Source: Alphaproteobacteria bacterium (GTDB lineage Bacteria > Pseudomonadota > Alphaproteobacteria > UBA3830). From it: a stretch of 18,125 nt of DNA. Under the pieces are notes generated by a model. It was not told the origin of the DNA, searched no databases, and saw only the letters and a program-made list of their open reading frames with translations. Of the stretch, positions 8,366 through 15,704 are shown piece by piece. The position numbers were made by a program, and so were the translations under genes. The stretch spans positions 1-18,125 of the forward strand of contig JAFQBQ010000202.1 in NCBI GenBank assembly GCA_017416635.1. Reading direction: 5' to 3'. Numbering within the stretch: the first letter of the stretch is position 1; each line of letters begins with the position of its first letter.

Positions 8366-9277
8366 CTAACGTTCCATTGACAAAAAACGCCCAGCATCAA
8401 CCGCGGCTTTGCAGCCTTGTCCTGCCGACGTTATGGCTTGACGATACGTTGGATCGCAACAATCGCCCGCCGCGAAAACACCTTCGACAGAAGTTTTTGT
8501 TCCGTCGACAATAATATATCCGTACTCATCTGTTTTAACATAACCTTTGAAAACTTCAGTTGCCGGGGCGTGACCGATTGCGACAAATAATCCGCTAACT
8601 GCGATTTCCTTGGATTCACCGTTCACACTTAACTTCAAGCTAGTAATGCACTGATCATTACCAATAATCTCATCGACTTTAGTATTCCACAAAACTTCAA
8701 TTTTTTCATTTTTAAACAGGCGATCTTGCAAAATTTTCTCTGCCCTTAAAGAATCTCTGCGATGAATGAGATAAACTTTACTTGCAAAATTCGTTAAATA
8801 AAGAGCATCCTCTGCCGCGGTGTTTCCTCCTCCGACGACTGCAACCGTTTTATGTCTAAAAAAGAATCCATCGCAAGTCGCGCAAGATGAAATTCCTCTG
8901 TTTTTGTACTTACTTTCGCTTTCCAGACCGAGCCATTTTGCATTCGCTCCCGTTGCGATAATTACGCTTCTGGCGAAATACATTCTTGAAGATTCTCCAA
9001 AACAGACAAAAGGATGTTGTGAAAAATCCACCTTAGATATCACATCATTTACTATATTTACACCGAGTCTTTCTGTTTGTTGTTTCATTTGGTTCATCAG
9101 TTGTATCCCTGAAATAGGTTCTGCAAACCCAGGATAATTTTCTATCGCCGAAGTCGTTATTAATTGTCCGCCCTCGTAGCTTCCGGTAATTTGGGTAACC
9201 GAAAATCCCGCTCTCGCTCCATAAATCGCCGAAGCGTACCCAGCCGGCCCGCTACCGATAACCAAAATGTCAATCAT
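8366..9277 (-). CDS. trxB: Thioredoxin-disulfide reductase
   Basis: FAD-dependent enzyme that passes electrons from NADPH to thioredoxin. With the start at ATG 9275-9277 it has 303 residues. The FAD-binding GSGPAG is at residues 8-13, the redox-active CATC at 132-135, the NADPH-binding GGGNTA at 149-154, and the C-terminal FAD motif reads GVFAAGDCCD. ENYPGF near residue 47 is also typical. I chose this start because GGAAGGGA lies about 8 bases upstream and the protein then begins in the standard way (MIDILVIGSGPAG). The frame extends upstream to 9313 without support. It heads the run trxB-pntAB-pntB; the transhydrogenase could feed NADPH to this enzyme, though that is inference. Confidence 0.95.
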   Translation of the reverse strand: MIDILVIGSGPAGYASAIYGARAGFSVTQITGSYEGGQLITTSAIENYPGFAEPISGIQLMNQMKQQTERLGVNIVNDVISKVDFSQHPFVCFGESSRMYFARSVIIATGANAKWLGLESESKYKNRGISSCATCDGFFFRHKTVAVVGGGNTAAEDALYLTNFASKVYLIHRRDSLRAEKILQDRLFKNEKIEVLWNTKVDEIIGNDQCITSLKLSVNGESKEIAVSGLFVAIGHAPATEVFKGYVKTDEYGYIIVDGTKTSVEGVFAAGDCCDPTYRQAITSAGQGCKAAVDAGRFLSMER

Positions 9278-9304
9278 ATTGCATCCCTTCCAACTGACAC
9301 CGTA

Positions 9305-9333
9305 AGTATACAAATCAAGAAAGAAAAAAACAA
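9305..9333 (-). promoter_or_regulatory. Candidate sigma70 promoter for trxB
   Basis: On the minus strand, TTGTTT (9328-9333) is followed after 17 bases by TATACT (9305-9310). The -10 box is a good match and the -35 box only half a match (TTG correct). It lies about 27 bases before the trxB ATG at 9277, giving a short leader. It would drive the trxB-pnt-dap-rimI run. Confidence 0.4.
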
Positions 9334-9417
9334 TATCGGCTCAAAACAGTCGAAAAAAGTATAATTTAGGGCCGGGCTATAGACCATCAAAGAAAGACAC
9401 CTATCAAAATAAAATTG

Positions 9418-9966
9418 TTACCAATAACATCCGCCTTCTACTTTTTCATATCCTTTTGGTCTCTCTGATTCTAAAGGATACACCCAATGCTCATTAGCGA
9501 TTCCTTCTAAAGATTTAGCCCACCATGGAGATAAATTTCCCTCACGAACAATTTTCGCTGAAGGCGCAAATTGCTCTAACATCTCTGCTTCTTTCGGCCA
9601 AAACCAGACTCCCCAAATATCAGCATTTTTAGTTACATTAATTAGCTCAGACGAAAATCTTGTAAGATGCTGGTTATCTGCAGGAAAAAATCCTGCGTTG
9701 TAGCTCATGTCATGCTTCGTACCTTCAAGAAAATTTACAAATGGCGACGAAATATGATTTGCGAAATGGCTAACCGTATCCAGTTCAACCGAACCGTATC
9801 GGCATATCATCAGCGGGCGATTTTCTTGCAACATTTCATATATTAATTTGTTTCCTTCCTCTGCGCCATAGATATATCTTGTACCATAATGTGACTTTCT
9901 TCGAAGTGCTCTTCTATTTTTTCCTCGAATCTTATCAATAATTCTCTGCCCTAAATCCCATCGCAT
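9418..9966 (-). CDS. Putative GT-D-like glycosyltransferase, short form
   Basis: Protein of 182 residues, without signal peptide or membrane segment, and basic at the N-terminus. MICRYGSVELDTVSHF, then YNAGFFPADNQHLTRFSSEL and IWGVWFWPKEAEML recall a family of predicted GT-D-fold polysaccharide glycosyltransferases that share an [IC]-RxGS-x-E motif followed by NAGFFP. I recall relatives as roughly 280-320 residues, with a later PWxxALxGKKVLVIHPF segment. Here the protein passes SPWWAKSLEG and then ends in unrelated-looking sequence, so it may be truncated or a distinct short variant. No frameshifted continuation is visible in the bases after the stop. The start at ATG 9964-9966 is supported by GAGGGG 7 bases upstream; two earlier in-frame start codons lack a site. 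Placement beside fcl and GT2 genes fits a surface-glycan role. Confidence 0.5.
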   Translation of the reverse strand: MRWDLGQRIIDKIRGKNRRALRRKSHYGTRYIYGAEEGNKLIYEMLQENRPLMICRYGSVELDTVSHFANHISSPFVNFLEGTKHDMSYNAGFFPADNQHLTRFSSELINVTKNADIWGVWFWPKEAEMLEQFAPSAKIVREGNLSPWWAKSLEGIANEHWVYPLESERPKGYEKVEGGCYW

Positions 9967-10003
9967 TATAAAACCCCTCATCACTTTCTATCATTGATTT
10001 AAT

Positions 10004-10034
10004 ATCGATAATAAGCTACTTTTTACATCGATAA
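10004..10034. repeat. Two ATCGATAA direct repeats in a divergent intergenic region
   Basis: ATCGATAA occurs at 10004-10011 and again at 10027-10034, start-to-start distance 23 bases, about two helical turns. They lie in the 83-base gap between the divergent genes starting at 9966 and 10050. A TTGATT at 9994-9999 is followed 17 bases later by TACTTT, a weak plus-strand promoter match. The repeats could be regulator sites, but in AT-rich DNA chance is a real alternative. Confidence 0.25.
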
Positions 10035-10049
10035 AATAGGAAATAATTG

Positions 10050-11090
10050 GTGAAGATATTTATTGCCGGTCATAGAGGTTTAGTCGGATCTGCCATTTTG
10101 CGACAATTGAACGCAAAAGGCTATGATGACATAGTAACCCGATCTCATAATGAATTAGATTTAGCTAATCAATCTCAAGTGAATGATTTTTTTGAAAAAG
10201 AAAAACCAGAATATGTATTTTTGGCGGCAGCTCGTGTTGGAGGAATTCTTGCTAACATGACGTATCCTGCAGACCTCATTTACAGCAATTTAACAATTGG
10301 TACAAATGTTATACATGCTTCTTACAAACACGGTGTGAGAAAACTCATTAATCTTGGATCAAGCTGTATTTATCCTAGACTGGCTCCGCAGCCGATGAAA
10401 GAAGATTATCTTTTAACTGGTTCTTTGGAGCCGACAAACGAAGCTTACGCTGTTGCCAAAATCGCCATTATAAAGTTGTGCAGATACTATAATCAGCAAT
10501 ACGGAACGAATTTCATTTCGCTAATGCCAACAAATCAATATGGTCCAAATGATAACTTTAATATGGAAACAGCTCATTTGCTACCAATGATTTTAAGACG
10601 TTTTCATCTCGCAAAGCTTTTGAGTCTCGGGGATTTTGACGCAATTCGTCTTGACCTTACGAAACATCCTTTTGGATACCCTTTGCCAAAAAATTTAAAC
10701 GACAATAAAGCCATAGAAACAGCCCTAAACAACATCGGAGCTTATCGCGACAAAGTTATCGTTTGGGGAGATGGATCCGTGTATCGAGAACTTATGCATT
10801 CTGATGATTTAGCAGATGCATGTATATATATCATGGAAAAATATAACGCGAGTGACGTCGGCGAATTGGTAAATATTACAAGCGGAGAAGATATCCAACT
10901 TAAAAAATTATATCCGATGGTAAAGGATGTTGTGGGGTTCACCGGACATATAGAATATATCAATCCCGATCTTAACGGAATGCCTCGCAAATTGATGGAT
11001 GCAACTAAAATACAAAAATTAGGTTGGAGGCCGAAAATTTCTCTAACAAACGGAATAAAAATGTTTTACGAAAGTTATCTTAATGAATAA
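10050..11090 (+). CDS. fcl: GDP-L-fucose synthase
   Basis: Extended short-chain dehydrogenase that epimerises and reduces GDP-4-keto-6-deoxy-D-mannose to GDP-L-fucose with NADPH. It has 346 residues from GTG 10050. The NADP-binding loop GHRGLVG is at residues 7-13. Catalytic elements are SSCIYP (about 104-109) and YAVAK (Y133, K137), followed by LMPTNQYGPNDNFN, a signature of this enzyme. It is about 25 residues longer than E. coli Fcl because of an insert around LDLTKHPFGYPLPKNLNDNKAIETA before VWGDGSVYREL. The start GTG has AGGA 8 bases upstream; a TTG at 10047 is a possible alternative. It overlaps the following GT2 gene by 8 bases. No gmd (GDP-mannose 4,6-dehydratase) gene, which makes its substrate, is in the window. 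Confidence 0.92.
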   Translation: MKIFIAGHRGLVGSAILRQLNAKGYDDIVTRSHNELDLANQSQVNDFFEKEKPEYVFLAAARVGGILANMTYPADLIYSNLTIGTNVIHASYKHGVRKLINLGSSCIYPRLAPQPMKEDYLLTGSLEPTNEAYAVAKIAIIKLCRYYNQQYGTNFISLMPTNQYGPNDNFNMETAHLLPMILRRFHLAKLLSLGDFDAIRLDLTKHPFGYPLPKNLNDNKAIETALNNIGAYRDKVIVWGDGSVYRELMHSDDLADACIYIMEKYNASDVGELVNITSGEDIQLKKLYPMVKDVVGFTGHIEYINPDLNGMPRKLMDATKIQKLGWRPKISLTNGIKMFYESYLNE

Positions 11091-12126
11091 AGAGAAAGAG
11101 CTTCCAAAAGTTACCGTAGTAACAGTTGTTTACAACTTAATTAAAAATGAACGCGAGCAATATTTTAGACAATGTTTGCAATCCGTGCATGACCAATCTT
11201 ATCCAAATGTCGAACACATCGTTATGGACGGCGCTTCCGATGACGGAACAATAGACTTACTTGAAGAATATCACAAAAAAGGTTGGATCCAATATTACAG
11301 TGAACCTGACAAAGGCATTTACGATGCAATGAATAAAGGAGTTAAAAAATCATCTGGAAAATATATTATTTTTCTTAACTCTGATGATTTTTTACATAAC
11401 GAAACAGCGATCGATGTTAGCATAAAAAAACTAGAAAAAGACCAATCCGATTTTTCGTGCGGGATTGCCAGAATTATTAACAACGAAGTCCCTGTCGCTT
11501 TGAGATATCCTTCAATTGAATTTTTTATGTTTTTTACTCCCTGTTGCCATCAAACCGTTCTTATGAAGCGCGATGTCTTCATCAAAGAACATGGATTTAA
11601 TTATGAGAAATATAGAATTTTAGCTGATTATGATCTCATCGTCCGAGCAATTCTGAAAGGATATCGATTGTCAATTGTTAACGAAGTATTAGTTTCATTT
11701 AGATTGGGAGGATTTTCAAGCAAAATTCATGAAGAAACTGAAATTTTGCAGAAAGAATATTTTTCAAAATTAGTCGAAGACAGACCAAGCGCGAACGAAT
11801 ATATAATTAACATTAATGAATTGAAAAAAGTATCTTCAATGGTTTGCGATACTGTAAAAAAATCACTTTCTAAATTGAATTACAAAAAAATAGGACAAGA
11901 TCGCGCAAAAGTAACGATAAAAAAGTATTGGTATCCTCTCGTAAAAATTTATAAAATATTTGGGATTCCTCTCTTCTCCTCAGAAAGATTAGAAATCTCT
12001 ATTTATTCTAAGCGAAAAACCTATCGTTTATTTTCTTTGAAATTATTCGAGAAAAAAACGACTCCGACTGAAGATCAATACAGAATATTTTATATACCAG
12101 TACTGACTGTAAAGCATCTCAGATAA
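11083..12126 (+). CDS. Family 2 glycosyltransferase with repeated C-terminal tail
   Basis: Transfers a sugar from a nucleotide donor to a surface-glycan acceptor; donor unknown, possibly GDP-fucose given the coupled fcl gene (inference). It has 347 residues. The N-terminal GT-A domain shows VTVVTVVYN, DGASDDGT (49-56), SEPDKGIYDAMNKG and the metal-binding NSDD (99-102). CCHQTVLMKRDVF and ILADYDLIVRA are typical of WcaA/WcaE-like enzymes. After about residue 285 the tail holds three related units: KIYKIFGIPLFSS, KTYRLFSLKLFEKK and QYRIFYIPVLTVK. The start ATG lies inside the end of fcl (8-base overlap), so the two are translationally coupled. Confidence 0.88.
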   Translation: MNKEKELPKVTVVTVVYNLIKNEREQYFRQCLQSVHDQSYPNVEHIVMDGASDDGTIDLLEEYHKKGWIQYYSEPDKGIYDAMNKGVKKSSGKYIIFLNSDDFLHNETAIDVSIKKLEKDQSDFSCGIARIINNEVPVALRYPSIEFFMFFTPCCHQTVLMKRDVFIKEHGFNYEKYRILADYDLIVRAILKGYRLSIVNEVLVSFRLGGFSSKIHEETEILQKEYFSKLVEDRPSANEYIININELKKVSSMVCDTVKKSLSKLNYKKIGQDRAKVTIKKYWYPLVKIYKIFGIPLFSSERLEISIYSKRKTYRLFSLKLFEKKTTPTEDQYRIFYIPVLTVKHLR

Positions 12127-12150
12127 TTTGAATAAAAAAGATTAAAGCAC

Positions 12151-12178
12151 CGTCACACTCTTTAAGATGACGATTTTT
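12151..12178. terminator. Weak hairpin between convergent genes
   Basis: CGTCA (12151-12155) and TGACG (12168-12172) form a 5-bp stem with a 12-base loop, followed by ATTTTT on the plus strand. It lies just after the plus-strand GT2 stop (12126) and spans the stop of the minus-strand lipoprotein gene. A run of A on the other side (12131-12139) gives a T-run for minus-strand transcripts at a distance. The position is right for a two-way terminator, but the stem is weak. Confidence 0.3.
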
Positions 12179-12863
12179 GGAGTATCTCAGAAAACGGACA
12201 TTCTTCTTTCGAAGTTATTGTCATCTCAATGACATCGAGTTTATCTGTTTCGAGATTATAAACGCACTTGCTCACGTTCCAATAGCCCTGAGCTGCTTGA
12301 AAAGGATATTCTCCCTTTATTCCTTTGAATTTCGCAACAGCATCTGTCGACAAACTGCAATAAAAATAAATACTGTTTTTCCCGTCGAAAATTGGAGTAG
12401 ATACAATGCCGTCCATGGCTCTATCTCCCAAAAACAAATACTTTTTTATACTGAAATTTCCGTTCTTCACAGTACAAAGCAAAATATCGGTAAAACGACC
12501 TGTAAAATTTCCGAACTTATATCGGAAAATCAAATCCTGTCCACGCCACTTTCCCAAATATTTACATTTTATATGAGTTTCGGAAAATTTCTCTTTTTTA
12601 TCCTGTCGTGAGCATTCCCAAGCATCTTCTATGAAATCGTAATAAAATTCTAAATCATTTTCTTTCTTTATTTCTTCAATTGCACTTTGAATATTTATCG
12701 ATTCATTCTCTGAAAATTCAATTTCTCCTGCGCCAATGCAGCAAATGTCTTTCAAATTTTCGTTTGAGAAATAAATAGGAAACGAATTTGGTGAGTTTTG
12801 TATTTCAGTACATCCTAAAAGCAAAAATAACGAAGAACAAACAGAAATTTTTATTTTTTTCAT
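12162..12863 (-). CDS. Lipoprotein of unknown function
   Basis: I do not recognise the family. With the start at ATG 12861-12863 it has 233 residues and a clear lipoprotein signal: MKKIKIS, a hydrophobic stretch, and the lipobox LLGC with the acylated cysteine at residue 18. The next residue is threonine, not aspartate, so outer-membrane sorting is expected. The mature part is mixed polar sequence with many lysines and aromatics and no obvious repeats. The ATG overlaps the TGA of the upstream glycosyltransferase (ATGA, 12860-12863), a classic coupled arrangement, so its function is probably tied to that gene. The frame continues upstream to 12929, but that part only shadows the glycosyltransferase C-terminus. 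Confidence 0.72.
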   Translation of the reverse strand: MKKIKISVCSSLFLLLGCTEIQNSPNSFPIYFSNENLKDICCIGAGEIEFSENESINIQSAIEEIKKENDLEFYYDFIEDAWECSRQDKKEKFSETHIKCKYLGKWRGQDLIFRYKFGNFTGRFTDILLCTVKNGNFSIKKYLFLGDRAMDGIVSTPIFDGKNSIYFYCSLSTDAVAKFKGIKGEYPFQAAQGYWNVSKCVYNLETDKLDVIEMTITSKEECPFSEILQKSSS

Positions 12864-13738
12864 AAAGAAATTCTTTTTTCCAGCACGGGTAATAGTCCAA
12901 AAAGATAATATTTTTTTATGGTTTCCCACTCGTAAATTCGCAAAACTGGAATTCCGAGAAATTTATACGTAATCTTTTTCTTTATGTAGAACGACTCGTC
13001 ACAAATTATATGATGTTCGCGAGAAAATTTGATAAAATCCGCGCGCGCCGCCAGAATATCAATCTGATTTTTATCTTTCATGTCGCGCGTCGTCGATTTG
13101 TTGTTCACCCAATAGTTATAATAAGTTCCCGGTACGACTACGGCATTTTTTGAATAATAAAAGAAGCGAACAATGAAATATATGTCTTCAAACAAAACAC
13201 CTTCAACAAAATTCAGATGCTGCCGCTCGAGTTCATCGCGCCGATAAATTTTGTTCCAAATATAGCAACGGCGAGGAATTTCCAACACTTTGTATTTCTC
13301 CGCGCACGTACTTAAAACTTTTTCTTCAGTATAATTCAACTTCAGCGGGGTTCGTCCTGATTTATGCGGACGCTTAATGCTGCAGCAAGCTGAATCTGCC
13401 TGGTATTTCTCTGCCGCGTTATAGAGCATTTCAAAAAAATTCGGATCGATCCAATCGTCGCTATCGACAAATCCGACATATTTTCCATGAGCACTCTTTA
13501 AACCTTTGTTGCGAGCGGCCGCCTGTCCTTTATTTTCTTGATCTATAATCAGAATTCGCGAATCTTTCGCCGCGTAATTTTTTAATATCTCAAGACTGTT
13601 GTCCGTCGAACCATCGTTGATACAAATAATTTCCAAATCTTTGAAAGACTGATTAATAATGCTGTCCAAGCAGCGCGCTAGATACTGTTCTACATTATAA
13701 ATAGGAACAATTACTGATATCGATACTTCCATGACCAT
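12860..13738 (-). CDS. Family 2 glycosyltransferase (EpsJ/CpsJ-like) directly after tRNA-Thr
   Basis: GT-A-fold sugar transferase of 292 residues for surface polysaccharide. It shows ISVIVPIYNVEQYLARCLDS, INDGSTDNS (40-48), AAARNKGL and the metal-binding DSDD (92-95). Later segments NKIYRR and FEDIYF match the family of capsule and exopolysaccharide enzymes. Residues 253-292 hold two tail motifs, ITYKFLGIPVLRI and KYYLFGLLPVLEK, like the tail of the other GT2 gene here. The first ATG (13736-13738) is only 8 bases from the CCA end of tRNA-Thr on the same strand, with no visible ribosome site. A second ATG lies at 13730-13732. It is coupled to the downstream lipoprotein through an ATGA overlap. 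Confidence 0.87.
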   Translation of the reverse strand: MVMEVSISVIVPIYNVEQYLARCLDSIINQSFKDLEIICINDGSTDNSLEILKNYAAKDSRILIIDQENKGQAAARNKGLKSAHGKYVGFVDSDDWIDPNFFEMLYNAAEKYQADSACCSIKRPHKSGRTPLKLNYTEEKVLSTCAEKYKVLEIPRRCYIWNKIYRRDELERQHLNFVEGVLFEDIYFIVRFFYYSKNAVVVPGTYYNYWVNNKSTTRDMKDKNQIDILAARADFIKFSREHHIICDESFYIKKKITYKFLGIPVLRIYEWETIKKYYLFGLLPVLEKRISL

Positions 13739-13746
13739 TCATTGAC

Positions 13747-13821
<75 letters not shown>

Positions 13822-13928
13822 AATACGTAACGGAATCTATCACAACATTGAACAAAACAAAAGAGAAATTTACGTTATCACAGAAAGTGAAACTTGACTT
13901 CGCCTTCTTTCGTGGTCAACCAAGCGAA

Positions 13929-13955
13929 TTGACTTTTGTACACGCTTAATATAAT
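13929..13955 (+). promoter_or_regulatory. Candidate promoter for the FYDLN-DUF2155-dus cluster
   Basis: TTGACT (13929-13934) and a perfect TATAAT (13950-13955) are separated by 15 bases, shorter than the usual 17. Transcription would start near 13962, about 32 bases before the ATG at 13994. A GAGG ribosome site at 13984-13987 lies 6 bases before that ATG. Confidence 0.5.
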
Positions 13956-13993
13956 GTGACGGCGCCTATTGATGCTGATAAGAGAGGTCAATT

Positions 13994-14245
13994 ATGAATA
14001 AAGAGTGGGGCGTTAAGAGGGTTTGTCTCGGTTGTGGCGCTCGTTTTTACGATTTTAACAAAGATCCTATGATTTGCCCGGCGTGCGGTGAAGTTTTCGA
14101 TCCGAATTATCTGCAAAAAAGAAAAGAAAAAGCAGTAGCAGATAAGGAAATTGGCGAAGCTCTCCCTGATGAAGATTTAATCGAAACAGACGACGGCGAG
14201 TCTGATGAAAATGAAGAAGTCGACTTGGATGAGTCCGCGAATTAA
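13994..14245 (+). CDS. FYDLN-acid domain zinc-ribbon protein
   Basis: Small protein of 83 residues, family TIGR02300, nearly confined to alphaproteobacteria and of unknown function. The N-terminal KRVCLGCGARFYDFNKDPMICPACGEVFDP contains the signature (FYDFN in place of FYDLN). Four cysteines in two CxxC pairs (11, 14, 28, 31) form a probable zinc ribbon. As I recall, many relatives have lost some of these cysteines, so this is a full version. From about residue 54 the tail is strongly acidic (runs of D and E), as the family name says. It is the first gene of a plus-strand cluster; the DUF2155 gene starts inside its 3' end. Confidence 0.92.
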   Translation: MNKEWGVKRVCLGCGARFYDFNKDPMICPACGEVFDPNYLQKRKEKAVADKEIGEALPDEDLIETDDGESDENEEVDLDESAN

Positions 14246-14654
14246 TTTTTTCGTCGGTTGTTTTTTCACGATATTTGGAACAGTATTTTCGGAAAATGCT
14301 GATAAGGCTGTTTTGATGCCGTTTGATGATGCGGAAGAGGAATCCATTTGGAAATCCGTTCCTGACGAAGTCGATAAAGTTAACGTTCAGATATTGGACA
14401 AGTCCTGCGGTAAGGTTTTTCACGAAGTTCTCAGATTGAATGAGCCTTTTTCGTTTAGAACGATTAAGCTTACTTTGAAAAAGGCGTTTTCTGATCAAAA
14501 AGATCGTCGCGAAGTATACGCGTATATAGAAATTCAGGAGAAAGGAAAAGTTATTTTTTTGAAATGGCTTTTCGCCTCGTCTCCATCTAAAAATATTTTT
14601 GAACATCAGTTGTATGATGTAAGAGTTGAATTTCCGGAAAGTGCATGCAAATAG
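14229..14654 (+). CDS. DUF2155 exported protein
   Basis: Predicted periplasmic protein of 141 residues, function unknown. The N-terminus MSPRINFFVGCFFTIFGTVFS is a signal peptide with likely cleavage at VFS-EN. The middle segment VDKVNVQILDKSCGKVFHEVLRLNEPFSF and the end FLKWLFASSPSKNIFEHQLYDVRV match DUF2155, whose members typically read GWMFASSP...EHPVYDVWV. The family's usual mid-protein cysteine after the TLKKAF position is absent; cysteines sit instead at the DKSCGK segment and near the C-terminus. I prefer ATG 14229, but ATG 14205 in the same frame is possible and would add KMKK before the signal. It overlaps FYDLN by 17 bases and dus by 10, so the three are coupled. Confidence 0.82.
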   Translation: MSPRINFFVGCFFTIFGTVFSENADKAVLMPFDDAEEESIWKSVPDEVDKVNVQILDKSCGKVFHEVLRLNEPFSFRTIKLTLKKAFSDQKDRREVYAYIEIQEKGKVIFLKWLFASSPSKNIFEHQLYDVRVEFPESACK

Positions 14655-15610
14655 AAAAATTGTTGAGCAAACAGATTCCGGTCTTTCTTGCTCCGATGGC
14701 TGGAGTGACCGACGCTCCGTTCAGAAGTTTAGTAAAGCGTTTCGGCGTGACTGCCGTAGTTTCGGAAATGGTCTCCAGCGAAGCTCTTGTAAGAAGCAAT
14801 CAAAAAACGCAAAAGCGATTAGTCAACGGCAGTGATGGACTGAATTTTATTCAAATCGTCGGAGCAGATCCGAGCAAAATGGCCGAATCCGCAAGAATTA
14901 ATGAAGCTAGCGGCGCGGATGTTATCGATATCAACATGGGATGTCCCGTAAAAAAAATTATTAATAGCGAAGCTGGTTCAGCTTTAATGAGAGATGAAGC
15001 TGTCGCGATAAAAATTGTCGAATCGGTTGTGAAGGCGGTATCCATCCCCGTTACCGTAAAAATGAGGCTCGGATGGGATAGCGAGCATAAAAATTGCATA
15101 AAACTAGCCAAAGCTTTTGAGGATGTCGGCGCGAGGATGGTTACAATTCATTGCCGAACTAGAAATCAAATGTATTCAGGAGCAGCAAATTGGAATGAAA
15201 TTTTCACGCTGCGAGATGAAATTAAAATTCCGTATCTTTGCAACGGCGATATTAAAACATGTTCGGATGCAAAAACAGCATTAGAGCAATCTCGCGCCAA
15301 CGGAATTATGATAGGGCGGGCAGCGTTAGGGCGTCCTTGGATTTTGAATCAAGTTTTATGCTTTCTAAATAATCTTTCGATCTCAGAAACACCGTCTATT
15401 GAAGAACAGCTTGATATTGTCATGGAGCATTTTCACGATACGTTAGATTTTTACGGAAAAGAATTTGGATACAGAATATTTCGCAAGCATTTTTGCTGGT
15501 ATAGCGCGGGAATGAAAGGTGCCGCTCACTTCCGCGAAACAATTAATAAAATGGATGATATAAACGCTATCGAAACTTTCGTAAAAAATTTTTATGCAAA
15601 GAACTTATAG
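14645..15610 (+). CDS. dusB: tRNA-dihydrouridine synthase (DusB-like)
   Basis: FMN- and NADPH-dependent enzyme that reduces uridines in the tRNA D-loop. It has 321 residues, the usual length. FLAPMAGVTDAPFR begins the TIM barrel at about residue 14. The catalytic cysteine C100 lies in DINMGCPVKK. MRLGW, IHCRTRNQMY, CNGDI and IGRAALGRPW are the FMN- and tRNA-site motifs, and RKHFCWY is in the C-terminal helical domain. The start lies within the DUF2155 gene (10-base overlap). In many alphaproteobacteria this gene (nifR3) precedes ntrB-ntrC; here a methyltransferase-like gene follows after a 94-base gap instead. Confidence 0.94.
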   Translation: MQIEKLLSKQIPVFLAPMAGVTDAPFRSLVKRFGVTAVVSEMVSSEALVRSNQKTQKRLVNGSDGLNFIQIVGADPSKMAESARINEASGADVIDINMGCPVKKIINSEAGSALMRDEAVAIKIVESVVKAVSIPVTVKMRLGWDSEHKNCIKLAKAFEDVGARMVTIHCRTRNQMYSGAANWNEIFTLRDEIKIPYLCNGDIKTCSDAKTALEQSRANGIMIGRAALGRPWILNQVLCFLNNLSISETPSIEEQLDIVMEHFHDTLDFYGKEFGYRIFRKHFCWYSAGMKGAAHFRETINKMDDINAIETFVKNFYAKNL

Positions 15611-15704
15611 CTTTATTGCGTTTATTTTAAACAGATTGATTATTATTTGGTTACTTTTTTTTAAGTTTTAGTTGAAACAATACCTTCTGTGTAGGAAACG
15701 TGCT

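Noticed and set aside
9360..9365. Plus-strand TATAAT between trxB and the GT-D-like gene
   Set aside because: There is no -35 box at the right distance and no plus-strand gene downstream until 10050; it probably reflects AT-rich sequence.
12864..12929. N-terminal extension of the lipoprotein frame
   Set aside because: The extra 22 residues lie inside the upstream glycosyltransferase and would bury the lipoprotein signal peptide. The ATG at 12861-12863, which overlaps the upstream stop, is the sensible start.
14067..14606. 179-codon minus-strand frame opposite the FYDLN and DUF2155 genes
   Set aside because: Its translation is low-complexity and basic, it is antisense to two recognisable proteins, and it has no support as a gene.
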